Origin: Microglena sp. YARC
Taxonomy: Eukaryota; Chlorophyta; Chlorophyceae; Chlamydomonadales; Chlamydomonadaceae
Direction of reading: 5' to 3'
Assembly (NCBI GenBank): GCA_022414725.1
Contig: CM039462.1
Span: 49,949,876 to 50,013,875, forward strand
DNA: 64,000 nucleotides
Numbering within the stretch: position 1 is the first letter of the stretch; every line of letters starts with the position of its first letter. The notes beneath the pieces are model-generated. The model was given only the letters and a program-made list of their open reading frames with translations. It ran no database searches and was not told the origin of the DNA. Below, piece by piece: positions 20,441 to 32,176 of the stretch. The position numbers and the translations under genes are program-made.

Positions 20441-21152
20441 TAGACAAGCGCACAGTGGTACAACTAAATACTGAGTTGGGATAAACCCGATAAACCCTTG
20501 GATGCACTTTCCTGGCGGTATCTGTAGCGGTGCATAATGGGATTACGGCGGATTTTTTGAATTTTCTCATTAACGCCTTGTACAGGTGATTTCAAGATGG
20601 CTTAGTCGTCCATGGTCTGTACTGTCTGAGTGTAACGTTTCTTACAGTTGTTGCGGTTCTCAAATCAAGTGAAAATCTCCTTATAATGAATCCTCGAAAA
20701 GCTCCCAGGTCCCCTTTACACTGTCCACGGAGTTTGCTCCTTTTTCTTGTAAACCCAAGTAGTTTAATGAAACGATTTTAGTTTAGTTGGTTTATTTAGA
20801 ACGACACTGTTTTAGTTGATAATCGTAAATTGTGAGTGCTTTTTAAAAATGCAACAACACCTCTTGCGGTTGTGCATTTAGTTGACAATAAAAACGATTT
20901 TAACAAATTCTTGTTCGTCTCAAAAAGTTTGCTTACAAATTCACGTCGTCTTCGATTCACACCAAAGCGTTTCCACCTCCACAGAGTAGAGCGACTGATT
21001 GATGTTCGTAAACATATAAGTTTTTAACACACCCAATTCAGAAACCATTCTTAACGCCAATTTTCTAACAGCGATGTCGTACATTTATTTCCATCTGATA
21101 TATGTTTCATTTTACTGTTCCGCTGACTGTAGAGGCAGAGGAGAAAGGAGTG
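20441..21152. other. Gene-free stretch of repeat fragments
   Basis: Contains part of the ankyrin spacer (GGATAAACCCGATAAACCCTT, 20478-20600), the repeat shared with 5139-5175 (20960-20997), and the TTTTACTGTTCC motif (21113-21135). The remainder is AT-rich and shows no gene. Confidence 0.5.
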
Positions 21153-21694
21153 TCAGGTACCCGATGTTGTTCGCTTGAGCAAACTGAACACATTTCTGAA
21201 AAAGGAGATTGTCTTGCCTAACATGCTGTCTACAGAGTTCGCTTGGGCCCTGAATTCAATTCCAGCCACCTCTGGATCCATGAGCGGCTTGCAGATATCT
21301 GCGTGGCCTTCCTTGGCAGCCGCGCGCAATGCTCTGCTGTTGACAGAGTTAGCTTGGGCCCTGAACTCAAGTCCAGCCACATCTGGATCCATGAGCAGCT
21401 TGCAGACATCGGCGTGACCTGCCTTGGCAGCCGCAAACAATGACCAGCTGTAGCAAGAGTTCGCTTGGGCCCTGAACTCAATTCCAGCCACTTCTGGATC
21501 CCTTTCGCCATCATATCTCCAACTCGCTGTGGTGGTTGGATCAGTCGGGCAAGGGGCAATCCTGAAAATCTTTTGTGCAGAGTTTTGCACACTAATACAA
21601 TCTTGGGGTTGGAAGATAATAGGACAATACGATCAAGAACGTCATCGTGAACCGACGTTAGGAATGGAAACAATGATCGCGTCGATGAATGCAT
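21153..21694 (-). pseudogene. F-box ankyrin gene 1, truncated and frameshifted
   Basis: ATG at 21694 (MHS start as in relatives). An F-box-like region (LTSVHDDVLDRIVLLSSNPKIVLVC) is intact, but the segment between it and the ankyrin repeats is deleted and the frame changes near 21505. Three ankyrin repeats remain, then the frame reads into spacer DNA. Best viewed as a relic of the minus-strand cluster. Confidence 0.8.
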
Positions 21695-22669
21695 TTTGAT
21701 GAACATGTGTGTCTATGCATTCAAGCGCACAGGATGGTATAAATAAATACTGAGTTGGGATAAACCCTATACACCCTACTATAAACCCTTGGTTTCACTT
21801 GTAAAGGTAGCGGTAGCTGTAGATGTAGCGGGTGCGGTAGCTGTAGCTGTAGCGGGTGCAGTAGCTGTAGCTGTAGCGGGTGCAGTAGCTATAGCGGGTG
21901 CGGTAGCTGTATCTGCATGCGGTACAGAATGGGATTACGGCGGATTTCTTGTACTGAATTTATAGCCTCATGAACGACTTGTACAGGCGGTTTCAAGATA
22001 GCTGTCGAAGCCCAACACTCATCCTCGATTGCTTCAACACGAAGATAGTTTTCCTGTCTCCACACAAGCGATGATCACACGACGCAAAGAATTCACGTTG
22101 CACAATTCGACGCCATAATCGGAGAATGCCCCCCTCTGTCATCTCCTATGTTACTAGGTATGAAGTGATCCGTACCGACTGAGGGAGAAGGGATCACAGG
22201 AGCCAGTCTTCAAGTTTTGTAACCAATATTGCCAATACAGATATTGTCTTCAGGAGATTGATTGACACAAAACATTCAAGGACTGTATAAGTTACATCTT
22301 CAAAGTGCTGGCTCACATCAATAATCATTTTCAAAGCGTTCCTGCCTCATAATCAAATATTTATGCTACATCTGGAATTATTGGGCACACGCAGCGATAT
22401 TTTCGCTTGAGAAAACTGAACACATTTAATGAGCGTTCCTGCCTCCCGGCCGATTTTTACTGGTTGCGAAAGTGGTATGGAGCGGAATTGTGATTCCTTG
22501 GTGCTGATGTCTTAAGCTAGCGTGGCGTTTAGGATGCTCTAAATCCTGATTAGAAATTTAGAAAAATCGGCCGGGAGGCAGGAACGCTCATTATTTCTGA
22601 AAAATTTGAGGAGAGTGGATAAATACTTGCTGTACGGTGGCAAGAAACGTGTCTTGCCTAACACAAGAC
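21695..22669. repeat. Conserved ankyrin-gene spacer, copy 1
   Basis: About 900 bases shared with the spacers at 24304-25008, 26726-27458, 29745-30893, 32177-33009 and 35518-36577. Order: TATA-like TATTTATTTATACC (minus strand) close to each gene start, a CCCTATAAACCC motif, a (GGTAGC)n-type minisatellite, then several hundred conserved bases ending GTGTCTTGCCTAACACAA at the next gene's 3' end. No gene. The TATA-like box is the probable promoter of gene 1. Contains an inverted-repeat element at 22428. Confidence 0.8.
22428..22592. mobile_element. 165-bp inverted-repeat element, copy 2
   Basis: Termini AATGAGCGTTCC / GGAACGCTCATT (both ends carry the same compensating change) and a perfect ATTT target duplication (22424-22427, 22593-22596). 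Symmetric change at both ends suggests that it transposed from an already variant source. Confidence 0.95.
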
Positions 22670-24303
22670 CTAGCTGCTGTCAAGATTTAAAATGGCCATG
22701 AACTCAAGTCCAGCCACCTCTGGATCCATCAAAAGCATGCAGACATCTGCGTGACCTGCCTTGGCAGCCGCCAACAAGGCCCTGCTCTCGCCAGAGTTCG
22801 CCAGGGCCCTGAACTCAAGTCCAGCCACCTCTGGATCCATCAGCAGCTTGCAGACATCTGCGTGACCTTCCTTTGCAGCCGCCAACAATGCCCTGCTGGC
22901 TCTAGAGTGCGCCCTGGCCATGAACTCGGGGCCAGCCACCTCTGGATCCATCAGCAGCTTGCAGACATCTGCGTGACCTTCCGTTGCAGCCGCCAACAAG
23001 GCCCTGCTGCCGCTAGAGTTCGCCCTGGCCATGAACTCGGGGCCAGCCGACTCTGGATCCATCAGCATCTTGCAGACATCTGCGTGACCTTCCTTTGCAG
23101 CCGCCAACAAGGCCCTGCTAGAGCTAGAGTTCGCCCTGGCCCTGAACTCAATTCCAGCCACCTCTGGATCCATCAGCAGCTTGCAGACATCGGCGTGACA
23201 TGCCTTGGCAGCCTCCAACAAGGCCCTGCATTCGCTAGACTTCGCTCAGGCCCTGAACTCAAGTCCAGCCACCTCTGGATCCATAAGCAGCTTGCAGACA
23301 TCTGCATGACCTGCCTTGGCAGCCGCCAAAAAGGCCCTGCTGTCTATGGAGTTCGCCCGGGCCCTGAACTCAAGTCCAGCCACCTCTGGATCCATAAGCA
23401 GCTTGCGGACATCGGCGTAACCTCTAGCGGCAGCCCACAACAAGGCCCTGCTGTCGCCATAGTTCGCCCTGGCCCTGAACTCAAATCCAGCCACCTCTGG
23501 ATCCATCAGCATCTTGCAGACATCTGCGTGACCTTCCTTGGCAGCCGCCGACAATGCCATGCTGTCGCTAGAGTTCGCTCGGGCCCTGAACTCAAGTCCA
23601 GCCACCTCTGGATCCATCAGCAGCTTACACACATATGCGTGACCTGAATTGGCAGCCTCACACAATGCCCTGCTGTCTCTAGAGTTCGCCAGGGCCCTGA
23701 ACTCAAGTCCAGCCACCTCTGGATCCATCAGCAGCTTGCAGACATCTGCGTGACCTTCCTTGGCAGCCGCCCACAATGCCATGCTGTCGCTAGAGTTCGC
23801 TCGGGCCCTGAACTCAAGTCCAGCCACATCTGGATCCATCAGCATCTTGCAGACATCGGCGTGACCTGCCTTGGCAGCAGCCCACAATGCCCAGCTGTCA
23901 TCAGAGTTCGCCGGGGCCCTGAACTCAAGTCCAGCCACATCTGGATCCATCAGCAGCTTGCAGACATCGGCGTGACCGGCCTTCGCAGCCACATGGAGAA
24001 GATTGTTTTCATTTTGGTTCACCCTCAATTGTAGGGCCCCATCAACATGTACAAGAGGATTGGACACCAAGCATACTGCTAGAAGGTCGGCGCACCCCCC
24101 TTTCGCCATCCTTTTGCCATCATCTCTCCAACTCTCTGTGGTGGTTGGATCAGTCGGGCAAGGGGTAATCCTGAAAATCTTGTGCGCAGAGTTGTACACA
24201 CTAATACAATCTTGGGGTTGGAAGAGAATAGGACAATACGATCAAGAATGTCATCGTGAACCGACGTTAGGAATGGAAACGATGATCGCGTGTGCGAATG
24301 CAT
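22670..24303 (-). pseudogene. F-box ankyrin gene 2, one frameshift and one nonsense codon
   Basis: ATG at 24303. F-box-like N-terminus, frame change near 24110, then about 13 ankyrin repeats of 37 residues (GHADVCKLLMDPEVAGLEFRA pattern). A TGA replaces the Arg codon at 23243-23245; the frame is otherwise continuous to the family-typical end (FMAILNLDSS) at 22670. Here the upstream ATG present in relatives is out of frame, supporting the MHS start for the family. With two corrections it would be a full-length member. Confidence 0.85.
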
Positions 24304-25008
24304 TTCGAGATGAACATGTGTGTCTATGCATTCAAGCGCACAGGATTGTATAAATAAATACTGAGTTGGAATAAACCCTATAAACCCTTGGTTGCACTTG
24401 CCTGGCTGTAGCGGTATCTATCTGAAAGCTATAGCGGTAACTGTATCCATCTGCAACAGATAGCGGTCACTGTATCTATCTGCAAAAGATAGGGGTAACT
24501 GTATCTATCTGCAACAGATAGCGGTAGTTTTCCGGTCTCCACACCGGTGATGATCGCACGATTCAACGAATTAACGATGCACAAGTCGACGACAGAAACT
24601 GAGAAGGATCCTCCTCCGTCATCTCCGATGTTACCAGGTATGAAGTGATCCGTACCGACTGAGGGAGAAGGGAACACATGCCAGAATGTCTTCAAGTTTT
24701 GTAACCGATCTTGTCACTTGCCAACACAGATATTGTCTTCATGAGATTGATTGACAAAAAACATTCAAGGACTGTATAAGTTACATCTTCAAAGTGCTGG
24801 CTCACATCGTGCGCAGCAATAATCATTTTCAAAGCGTTCCTGCCTCATAATCAACTATTTATGCTACATCTGGAATTATTGGGAATATGCAGCGATATTT
24901 TCGCTTTAGCAAACTGAACACATGTCTGGAAAGTTTGAGGAGAGTGGATAAATACTTGCTATACGGTTGCAAGAAACGTGTCTTGCCTAACACAATGCCG
25001 TGCTGTCG
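24304..25008. repeat. Conserved ankyrin-gene spacer, copy 2
   Basis: Same module as 21695-22669 without an inverted-repeat element. The minisatellite here is (CTATCTGCAA, AGATAGCGGTAACTG)n. No gene; TATA-like box at about 24345-24360 on the minus strand. Confidence 0.8.
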
Positions 25009-25548
25009 CTAGAGTTCGCCAGGGCCCTGCAATGCTCTGCTGTTGACAGAGTTCGCCAGGGACCTGAACTCAAGTCCAGCCACCTCTGGATCCATCAGCA
25101 GCTTGCAGACATCTGCGTGACCTGCATTGGCAGCCTCCCCCAATGCACAGCTGTTGACAGAGTTCGCCAGGGCCCTGAACTCAAGTCCAGCCACCTTTGG
25201 ATCCATCAGCAGCTCGCAGACATCTGCGTGACCGGCCTTCGCAGCCACATGGAGAAGCTTGTTCTCATTTTGGTTCGCCCTCAATTGTAGGGCCCCCCTC
25301 AACCTGTACAAGAGGATTGGACACCAAGCATACTGCTAGAAGGTCGGCGCACCCCCCTTTCGGCATCATCTCTCCAACACGCTGTGGTGGTTAATTATCA
25401 GTCGGGCAAGGGGCAATCCTGAAAATCTGTTGTGCAGAGTTTTGCACACTAATACAATCTTGGGGTTGGAAGAGCATTTGACAATACGATCAAGAGTGTC
25501 ATCGTGAACCGTTAGTAATGAAAACGATGATCGCGTGTGCGAATGCAT
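25009..25548 (-). pseudogene. F-box ankyrin gene 3, short relic
   Basis: F-box-like start (ATG at 25548) followed by a frame break near 25390 and only three ankyrin repeats; the 3' end reads ALQGPGEL where a repeat was cut. The large internal loss relative to genes 2 and 5 fits deletion by recombination between 111-base repeat units. Confidence 0.8.
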
Positions 25549-25766
25549 TTCGATGAACATGTGTGTCTATGCATTCAAGCGCATAGGATGGTATAAATAA
25601 ATAATGAGTTGGGATAAACCCTATAAATCCTTGGTTGCACTTGCCTGGCGGTAGCGGTAGCGGTATCTGCAAGCGGGTGCGGTAGCGGTATCTGCAAGCG
25701 GTACAGAATGGGATTACGGCAGATTTTTTGAATTTAGAGCCTCATGGCGGCGGCCTAACACAAGAC

Positions 25767-26725
25767 CTAGCTGCTGTCTATAGAGTTCGCCCGGGCCATG
25801 AACTCAATTCCAGCAACCTCTGGATCCATCAGTAGCTTGCAAACATCGGTGTGACCTGCCTTGGCAGCCGCCCGCAATGATCTGCTATTGACAGAGTTAG
25901 CCAGGGCCCTAAACTCAAACAAGCCAACTCTGGATCCATCAGCAGCTTGCAGACATCTGCGTGACCTGCATTGGCAGCCTCCCACAAGGCCAAACTGTCG
26001 CTAGAGTTCGCCCGGGCCCTGAACTCAATTCCAGCCACCTCTGGATCCATCAGCAGCTTGCAGACATCTGCGTGACCTGCATTGGCAGCCTCCCACAAGG
26101 CCCAACTGTCGCCTGAGTTCGCCAGGGCCCTGAACTCAAGTCCAGCCACCTCTGGATCCATCAGCAGCTTGCACACATCTGCGTGACCTTCATGTGCAGC
26201 CGCCCGCAATGCCCAGCTGTTGACAGCGTTCGCCCGGGCCCTGAACTCAAGTCCAGCCACCTCCGGATCCATCAGCAGCTTGCAGACATCTGCGTAACCT
26301 TCATGGGCAGCCATCCACAAGGCCCTGCTGTCGCTAGAGTTCGCCTGGGCCCTGAACTCAAGTCCAGCCACCTCTGAATCCATCAGCAGCTCGCAGACAT
26401 CTGCGTGACCTGCCTTCGCAGCCACATGGAGAAGCTGGCTGTCATTTTGGTTCGCCCTCAATTGTAGGGCCCCATCAACCTGTACAAGAGGATTGGACAC
26501 CAAGCATACTGCTAGATGGTCGGCGCGCCCTCCTTTTGCCATCATCTCTCCAAATCGCTGTGGTGGTTGAATCAGTCCGGCAAGGGGCAATCCTGAAAAT
26601 CTTGTGCGAAGAGTTTTGCACACTAATACAATCTTGGGGTTGGAAGAGCATTTGACAATACGATCAAGAATGTCATCGTGAACCGACGTTAGGAATGGAA
26701 ACGATGATCGCGTGTGCGAATGCAT
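25767..26725 (-). pseudogene. F-box ankyrin gene 4, one frameshift near the end
   Basis: ATG at 26725. F-box-like region (HDDILDRIVKCSSNPKIVLVC), adaptor linker (GRADHLAVCLVSNPLVQVDGALQL) and about six ankyrin repeats in frame, then a frame change near 25925; the other frame carries the last two repeats and ends at 25767. The spacer to gene 3 is only about 200 bases (25549-25766). Confidence 0.85.
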
Positions 26726-27458
26726 TTCGATGAACATGTGTGTCTATGCATTCAAGCGCACGGGATTGTATAAATAAATACTGAGTTGGGATAAACCCTA
26801 CTATAAACCCTTGGTTGCACTTGCCTGGCGGTATCTGCAAGCGGTATCTGCAAGCGGTATCTGCAAGCGGTATCTGCAAGCGGTAATCTGCAAGCGGTAT
26901 CTTCAAGCGGTATCTATCTGCAACCAATAGCGGTAGCTGAAAGCGGTAGCGGTAGCTAAAAGCGGTAGCGGTAGCTATCTGCAAACGATAGCGGTAGTTT
27001 TCCGGTCTCCACACGCGATGATCGCACGACTTAACGAATTCACGATGCACAAGTCGACGACAGAAACTGAGAAGGACCCCCCTCCGATATTACCAGGTAT
27101 GAAGTGATCCGTACAGACTGAGGGAGAAGGGATCAATCACAGGAGCTAGAACGAACGTCTTCAAGTTTTGTAACCGATCTTGTCACGTGCCAATACAGAT
27201 ATTGTCTTCATGAGATTGATTGACACAAAAAATTCAAGGACTGTATAAGTTACATCTTCAAAGTGCTGGCTCACATCAATAATCATTTTCAAAGCGTTCC
27301 TGCCTCATAATCAAATATTTATGCTACATCTGGAATTATTGGGCACACGCAGCGATATTTTCGCTTGAGAAAACTGAACACATTTCTGAAAAATTTGAGG
27401 AGAGTGGATAAATACTTGCTATACGGTGGCAAGAAACGTGTCTTGCCTAACACAAGAC
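26726..27458. repeat. Conserved ankyrin-gene spacer, copy 3
   Basis: Same module; contains a well-ordered 13-base minisatellite (GCGGTATCTGCAA)n at about 26828-26925. No gene. Confidence 0.8.
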
Positions 27459-29744
27459 CTAGCTGCTGTCAAGATTCACAATGGCCATGAACTCAAGTCC
27501 ACCCCCCTTTGGATCCATCAGCAGCTTGCAGACATCTGCTTGACCTGCCTTTGCAGCCACCAACAAGGCCCTGCTGTCTCTAGAGTTAGCCCGGGCCCTG
27601 AACTCAAGTCCAGCCACCTGTGGATCCATCAGCAGCTTGCAGATATCTGCTTGACCTGCCTTTGCAGCCACCAACAAGGCCCTGCTGTCTCTAGAGTTCG
27701 CCCGGGCCCTGAACTCAAGTCCAGCCACCTGTGGATCCATCAGCAGCTTGCAGATATCTGCTTGACCTGCCGTTGCAGCCTCCCACAAGGCCCTGCTGTC
27801 ATTAGAGTTCGCCCGGGCCCTGAACTCAAGTCCAGCCACCTCTGGATCCATCAGCAGCTTGCAGACATCTGCGTGACCTTCCTTGGCAGCCGCCCACAAG
27901 GCTATGCTGTAGCCACAGTTCGCCCGGGCCCTATACTCAAGTCCAGCCACCTCTGGATCCATGAGCAGCTTGCAGACATCTGCGTGACCTGCATGGGCAG
28001 CCGCCCCCAAGGCCCTGCTGTCGCTAAAGTTCGACAGGGCCCTGAACTGACGTCCAGCCACCTCTGGATCCATCAGCATCTTGCAGACATCTGCGTGACC
28101 TGCATAGGCAGCCGACCACAAGGCCCTGCTGTCGCTAGAGTTCGACAGGGCCCTGAAATCAAGTCCAGCCACCTCTGGATCCATCAGCAGCTTGCAGACA
28201 TCTGCGTGACCTGCATAGGCAGCCGACCACAAGGCCCTGCTGTCGCTAGAGTTCGCCAGGGCCCTGAACTCAAGTCCAGCCACCTCTGGATCCATCAGCA
28301 GTTTGCAGACATCTGCGTGACCTTCCTCGGCCGCCGCCCCCAAGGCCCAGCTGCCTCTAGAGTTCGCCAGGGCCCTGAACTCAAGTCCAGCCACCTCTGG
28401 ATCCATCAGCAGCTTGCAGACATCTGCGTGACCTTCCTTGGCAGCCTCCCACAATGCCCTGCTGGCGCTAGAGTTCGCCCGGGCCCTGAACTCAAGTCCA
28501 GCCACCGCTGGATCCATAAGCAGCTTGCAGACATCTGCGTGACCTTCATTTGCAGCCACCAACAAGGCCCTGCTATCGCTAGAGTTCGCCCGGGCCCTAT
28601 ACTCAAGTCCAGCCACCTTCGGATCCATGAGCGGCTTGCAGATATCTGCTTGACCTGCCTTTGCAGCCTCCCACAAGGCCCTGCTGTCATTAGAGTTCGC
28701 CCGGGCCCTAAACTCAAGTCCAGCCACCTCTGGATCCATCAGCAGCCTGCAGACATCTGCGTGACCTTCCTTGGCAGCCGCCCACAAAGCTATGCTGTAG
28801 CCACAGTTCGCCTGGGCCCTATACTCAAGTCCAGCCACCTCTGGATCCATGAGCAGCTTGCAAACATATGCGTGACCTGCATGGGCAGCCGCCCCCAAGG
28901 CCCTGCTGTCATTAGAGTTCGACAGGGCCCTGAACTCAAGTCCAGCCACCTCTGGATCCATCAGCAGCTTGCAGACATCTGCGTGACCTGCATAGGCAGC
29001 CGACCACAAGGCCCTGCTGTCGCTAGAGTTCGCCAGGGCCCTGAACTCAAGTCCAGCCACCTCTGGATCCATCAGCAGCTTGCAGACATCTGCGTGACCT
29101 TCCTTGGCCGCCGCCCCCAAGGCCCAGCTGCCCCTAGAGTTCGCCAGGGCCCTGAACTCAAGTCCAGCCACCTCTGGATCCATGAGAAGCTTGCAGACGT
29201 CTGCGTGACCTTCCTTTGCAGCCTCCCACAATGCCCTGCTGGCGCTATAGTTCGCCCGGGCCCTGAACTCAAGTCCAGCCACCGCTGGATCCATCAGCAG
29301 CTTGCAAACATCTGCGTGACCTTCATTTGCAGCCGCCCACAAGGCCTTGCTGTCACTAGAGTTCGCCCGGGCCCTGAACTCAAGTCCAGCCACCTCTGGA
29401 TCCATCAGCAGCTTGCAGACATCGGCGTGACCGGCCTTCGCAGCCACATAGAGAAGCTTGTTTTCATTTTGGTTCGCCTCCAATTGTAGGGCCCCCTTAA
29501 CCTGTTCAAGAGGATTGGACACCAAGCATACTGCTATAAGGTCGGCGCGCCCCCCTTTCGCCATCATCTCTCCAACTCGCTGTGGTGGTTGGATCAGTCC
29601 GGTAAGGGGCCATCCAGAAAATCTTTTGCGCAGAGGTTTGCACACTAATACAATCTTGGGGTTGGAAGAGAATAGGACAATACGATCAAGAATGTCATGG
29701 GGAACCGTTAGTAATGGAAACGATGATTGCGTGTGCGAATGCAT
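27459..29744 (-). CDS. F-box ankyrin-repeat protein, gene 5 (761 aa), the only intact member of the cluster
   Basis: ATG at 29744 (MHSHTQSS), though an in-frame ATG five codons upstream is also possible and the open frame extends further. F-box-like region at residues 8-45 (PHDILDRIVLFSSNPKIVLVC), linker with LIQPPQRVGEMMAKGGRADL, then about 18 ankyrin repeats of 37 residues, ending FMAIVNLDSS. Repeats 3-10 and 11-17 are near-copies of each other, so about half the gene arose by internal duplication. By analogy with poxvirus and mimivirus F-box/ankyrin proteins it may present host proteins to a cullin-based ubiquitin ligase; this is inference. TATA-like box about 45 bases upstream. Confidence 0.9.
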   Translation of the reverse strand: MHSHTQSSFPLLTVPHDILDRIVLFSSNPKIVLVCKPLRKRFSGWPLTGLIQPPQRVGEMMAKGGRADLIAVCLVSNPLEQVKGALQLEANQNENKLLYVAAKAGHADVCKLLMDPEVAGLEFRARANSSDSKALWAAANEGHADVCKLLMDPAVAGLEFRARANYSASRALWEAAKEGHADVCKLLMDPEVAGLEFRALANSRGSWALGAAAKEGHADVCKLLMDPEVAGLEFRALANSSDSRALWSAAYAGHADVCKLLMDPEVAGLEFRALSNSNDSRALGAAAHAGHAYVCKLLMDPEVAGLEYRAQANCGYSIALWAAAKEGHADVCRLLMDPEVAGLEFRARANSNDSRALWEAAKAGQADICKPLMDPKVAGLEYRARANSSDSRALLVAANEGHADVCKLLMDPAVAGLEFRARANSSASRALWEAAKEGHADVCKLLMDPEVAGLEFRALANSRGSWALGAAAEEGHADVCKLLMDPEVAGLEFRALANSSDSRALWSAAYAGHADVCKLLMDPEVAGLDFRALSNSSDSRALWSAAYAGHADVCKMLMDPEVAGRQFRALSNFSDSRALGAAAHAGHADVCKLLMDPEVAGLEYRARANCGYSIALWAAAKEGHADVCKLLMDPEVAGLEFRARANSNDSRALWEAATAGQADICKLLMDPQVAGLEFRARANSRDSRALLVAAKAGQADICKLLMDPQVAGLEFRARANSRDSRALLVAAKAGQADVCKLLMDPKGGGLEFMAIVNLDSS

Positions 29745-30209
29745 TTCGATCGTGTACATGCATGCAAGCACACAGGATGGTATAAATAAATAATGAGTTG
29801 GTATAAACCCTATAAACCCTTGGTTGCACTTGCCTGGCGGGTGCGGTAGCGGTATCTGCAAGCGGTACAGAATGGGATTACGGCGGATTTTTTGATTTTT
29901 CTCATGAACGACTTGTACAGGCGGTTTCAAGATGGCTTTCGAAGCCCAACACTCATCCTCGATAGTTTTCCGGTCTCCACACAAGCGATGATCGCACGAC
30001 GCAACGAATTCACGATGCACACGTCGACGCCATAAACTGGGAAGGCCCCCCTCCTTCATCTCCGATGTTACCAGGTATGAAGTGATCCGTACCGACGGAG
30101 GGAGAAGGGATCAATCACATGAGCCAGAACGTCTTCAAGTTTTGTAACCGATCTTGCCAATACAGATATTGTCTTCAGGAGTTTGATTGACACAAAACAT
30201 TCAAGGACT

Positions 30210-30374
30210 AATGGGCGTTCCTGCCTCCCGGCCGTTTTTGACTGGTTGCGAAACATGGTATGGAGCGGAATTGTGATTCCTCGGTGCTGATGTCTCAAGC
30301 TAGCGAGTCGTTCAGGAGGCTCAAATCCTGATTAGAAATTTTAAAAAAACGGCCGGGAGGCAGGATCGCCCATT
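30210..30374. mobile_element. 165-bp inverted-repeat element, copy 3
   Basis: Termini AATGGGCGTTCCTGCC / GGCAGGATCGCCCATT with a perfect GACT duplication (30206-30209 and 30375-30378). The target GGACTGTAAAGACACAG is found unoccupied at 36327-36345, which confirms the insertion boundaries. Confidence 0.95.
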
Positions 30375-30560
30375 GACTGTAAAGACACAGAAGTTACATC
30401 TTCAAAGTGCTGGCTCACATCGTGCGCATCAAATATTTCTGCTACATCTGCAATTATTGGGCACACGCAGCGATATTTTCGCTTGAGCAAATTGAACACA
30501 TGCTCTACGGTGGCAAGAAACGTGTCTACAGTCGGCGGAACAGTAAAATGAAACATCCAT

Positions 30561-30671
30561 GACGCATTGCACATCAACAAAGACCCCGTGTTCTTTTGGG
30601 CCACGGTATTGGTGAAGAGGCGATCGCTTAAGTGCGGCTGGTCCTTCAATGGACACTCTCGAAAGTACCGA
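30561..30671 (+). pseudogene. Fragment of the 14087-14359 gene, inverted
   Basis: Closely matches the reverse complement of about 14171-14283, including the stretch encoding HINKDPVFFW. It is bounded on the left by the CTACAGTCGGCGGAACAG motif. No start or stop of its own. Confidence 0.7.
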
Positions 30672-30893
30672 CAAAATAACGATACGGAGTCTGCAGGATG
30701 GAGAGCCGTGATCTAAAAAAGAAGCACGATATTGTCGTTAACATCCTGCAATTTGTTGATTCAAAATCGTATTGATGTTCCACTGCCCCGTGGGTTGCTA
30801 CACCATTAGGTTACACCGTAAGGTGTGCCGTACACGAGGTGGTTTCATTTTAGTATTCCGTCGACTGTAGCCTAACACAAGACCTAGCTGCTG

Positions 30894-32176
30894 TCAAGAT
30901 TCACAATGACCCTGTAATGGAAGCAAGCAGACATCTACAGCTGGATCCATCAGCAAATTGCAGATATCTGCGTGACCTGCCTTGGCAGCCGCACACAAGG
31001 CCCTGCTGTCTCTAGAGTTCGCCCGGGCCCTGTACTTAAGTCCAGCCACCTCTGGGTCCATCAGCAGCTTGCAGACATCTGCGTGACCTGCCTTGGCACC
31101 CACCAACAAGGCCCTGCTGTCTCTAGAATTCGCCCGGGCCCTGTACTCAAGTCCAGCCACCTCTGGATCCATAAGCAGCTTGCAGACATATACATCGCCT
31201 TCTTTGGCAGCCGCACACAAGGCCCTGCTGTCTCTAGAGTTCGCCCGGGCCCTGAACTGAAGTCCAGCCACCGTTGGATCCATCAGCAGCTTACAGACAT
31301 CTGCGTTACCTGCATTGGCACACACAAACAATGCCCAGCTGTCGCTAGAGTTCGCCCGGGCCCTGAACTCAAGTCCAGCCACCGCTGTATCCATCAGCAG
31401 CTTGCAGACATCTGCGTGACCTTCATTGGCAGCCGCCCACAATGCCCAGCTGTCGCTAGAGTTTGCCAGGGCCCTGAACTCAAGTCCAGCCACCTCTGGA
31501 TCCATCAGCAGCTTGCAGACATCTGCGTGACCTTCTTTGGCCGCCGCCCACAAGGCCCTGCTGTCTCTAGAGTTCGCCCGGGCCCTGAACTCGGGGCCAG
31601 CCACCTCTGGATCCATCAGCAGCACGCAGACATCTGCGTGACCTTCCTTTGCAGCCACCGACAATGCCCAGCTGTCGTCAGAGTTCGCCATGGCCCTGAA
31701 CTCAAGTCCAGCCACCTCTGGATCCATCAGCAACTTGCAGACATTTGTGTGACCTTTCTCGGCAGCCGCCCACAATGCCCAGCTGTCTCTAGAGTTCGCC
31801 CGGGCCCTGACTCAATTCCAGCCACATCTGGATCCATTAGCAGCTTTCAGACATCGGCGTGACCGGCCTTCGCAGCCACATAGAGAAGCTTGTTTTCATT
31901 TTGGTTCGCCCTCAATTGTAGGGCCCCCTTAACCTGTACAGGAGGATTGGACAGCAAGCATACTGCTAGAAGGTCGGCGCGCCCCCCTTTCGCCATCATC
32001 TCTCCAACTCGCTGTGGTGGTTGGATCTGTCCGGTAAGGGGCCATCCAGAAAATCTTTTGCGCAGAGTTTTGCACACTAATACAATCTTGGGGTTGGAAG
32101 AGAATAGGACAATATGATCAAGAATGTCATGGGGAACCGTTAGTAATGGAAACGATGATCGCGTGTGCGAATGCAT
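30894..32176 (-). pseudogene. F-box ankyrin gene 6, nonsense codon plus frameshift
   Basis: ATG at 32176. F-box-like N-terminus and linker are intact; in the first ankyrin repeat the Cys of ADVC has become TGA and about 30 bases later one T is missing (about 31811). Seven further repeats continue in the other frame. The C-terminus has diverged from the family end. Confidence 0.85.

Larger units (their letters stand above)
29745..30893. repeat. Conserved ankyrin-gene spacer, copy 4, with inserted pieces
   Basis: Spacer module with an inverted-repeat element (30210-30374), a 110-base fragment of the 14087 gene (30561-30671) and the ACACC...GGTGT dispersed repeat (30795-30868). No gene of its own; long frames here are read-through of the spacer. 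Confidence 0.75.

Noticed and set aside
27426..29489. A 687-codon plus-strand frame with regular HLWIHQQLADICVT repeats
   Set aside because: It is the exact complement of the F-box ankyrin gene on the minus strand; the pattern follows from the 111-base repeat. The same applies to the plus-strand frames at 22751-23647, 30972-31862, 33535-34395 and 36833-37435.
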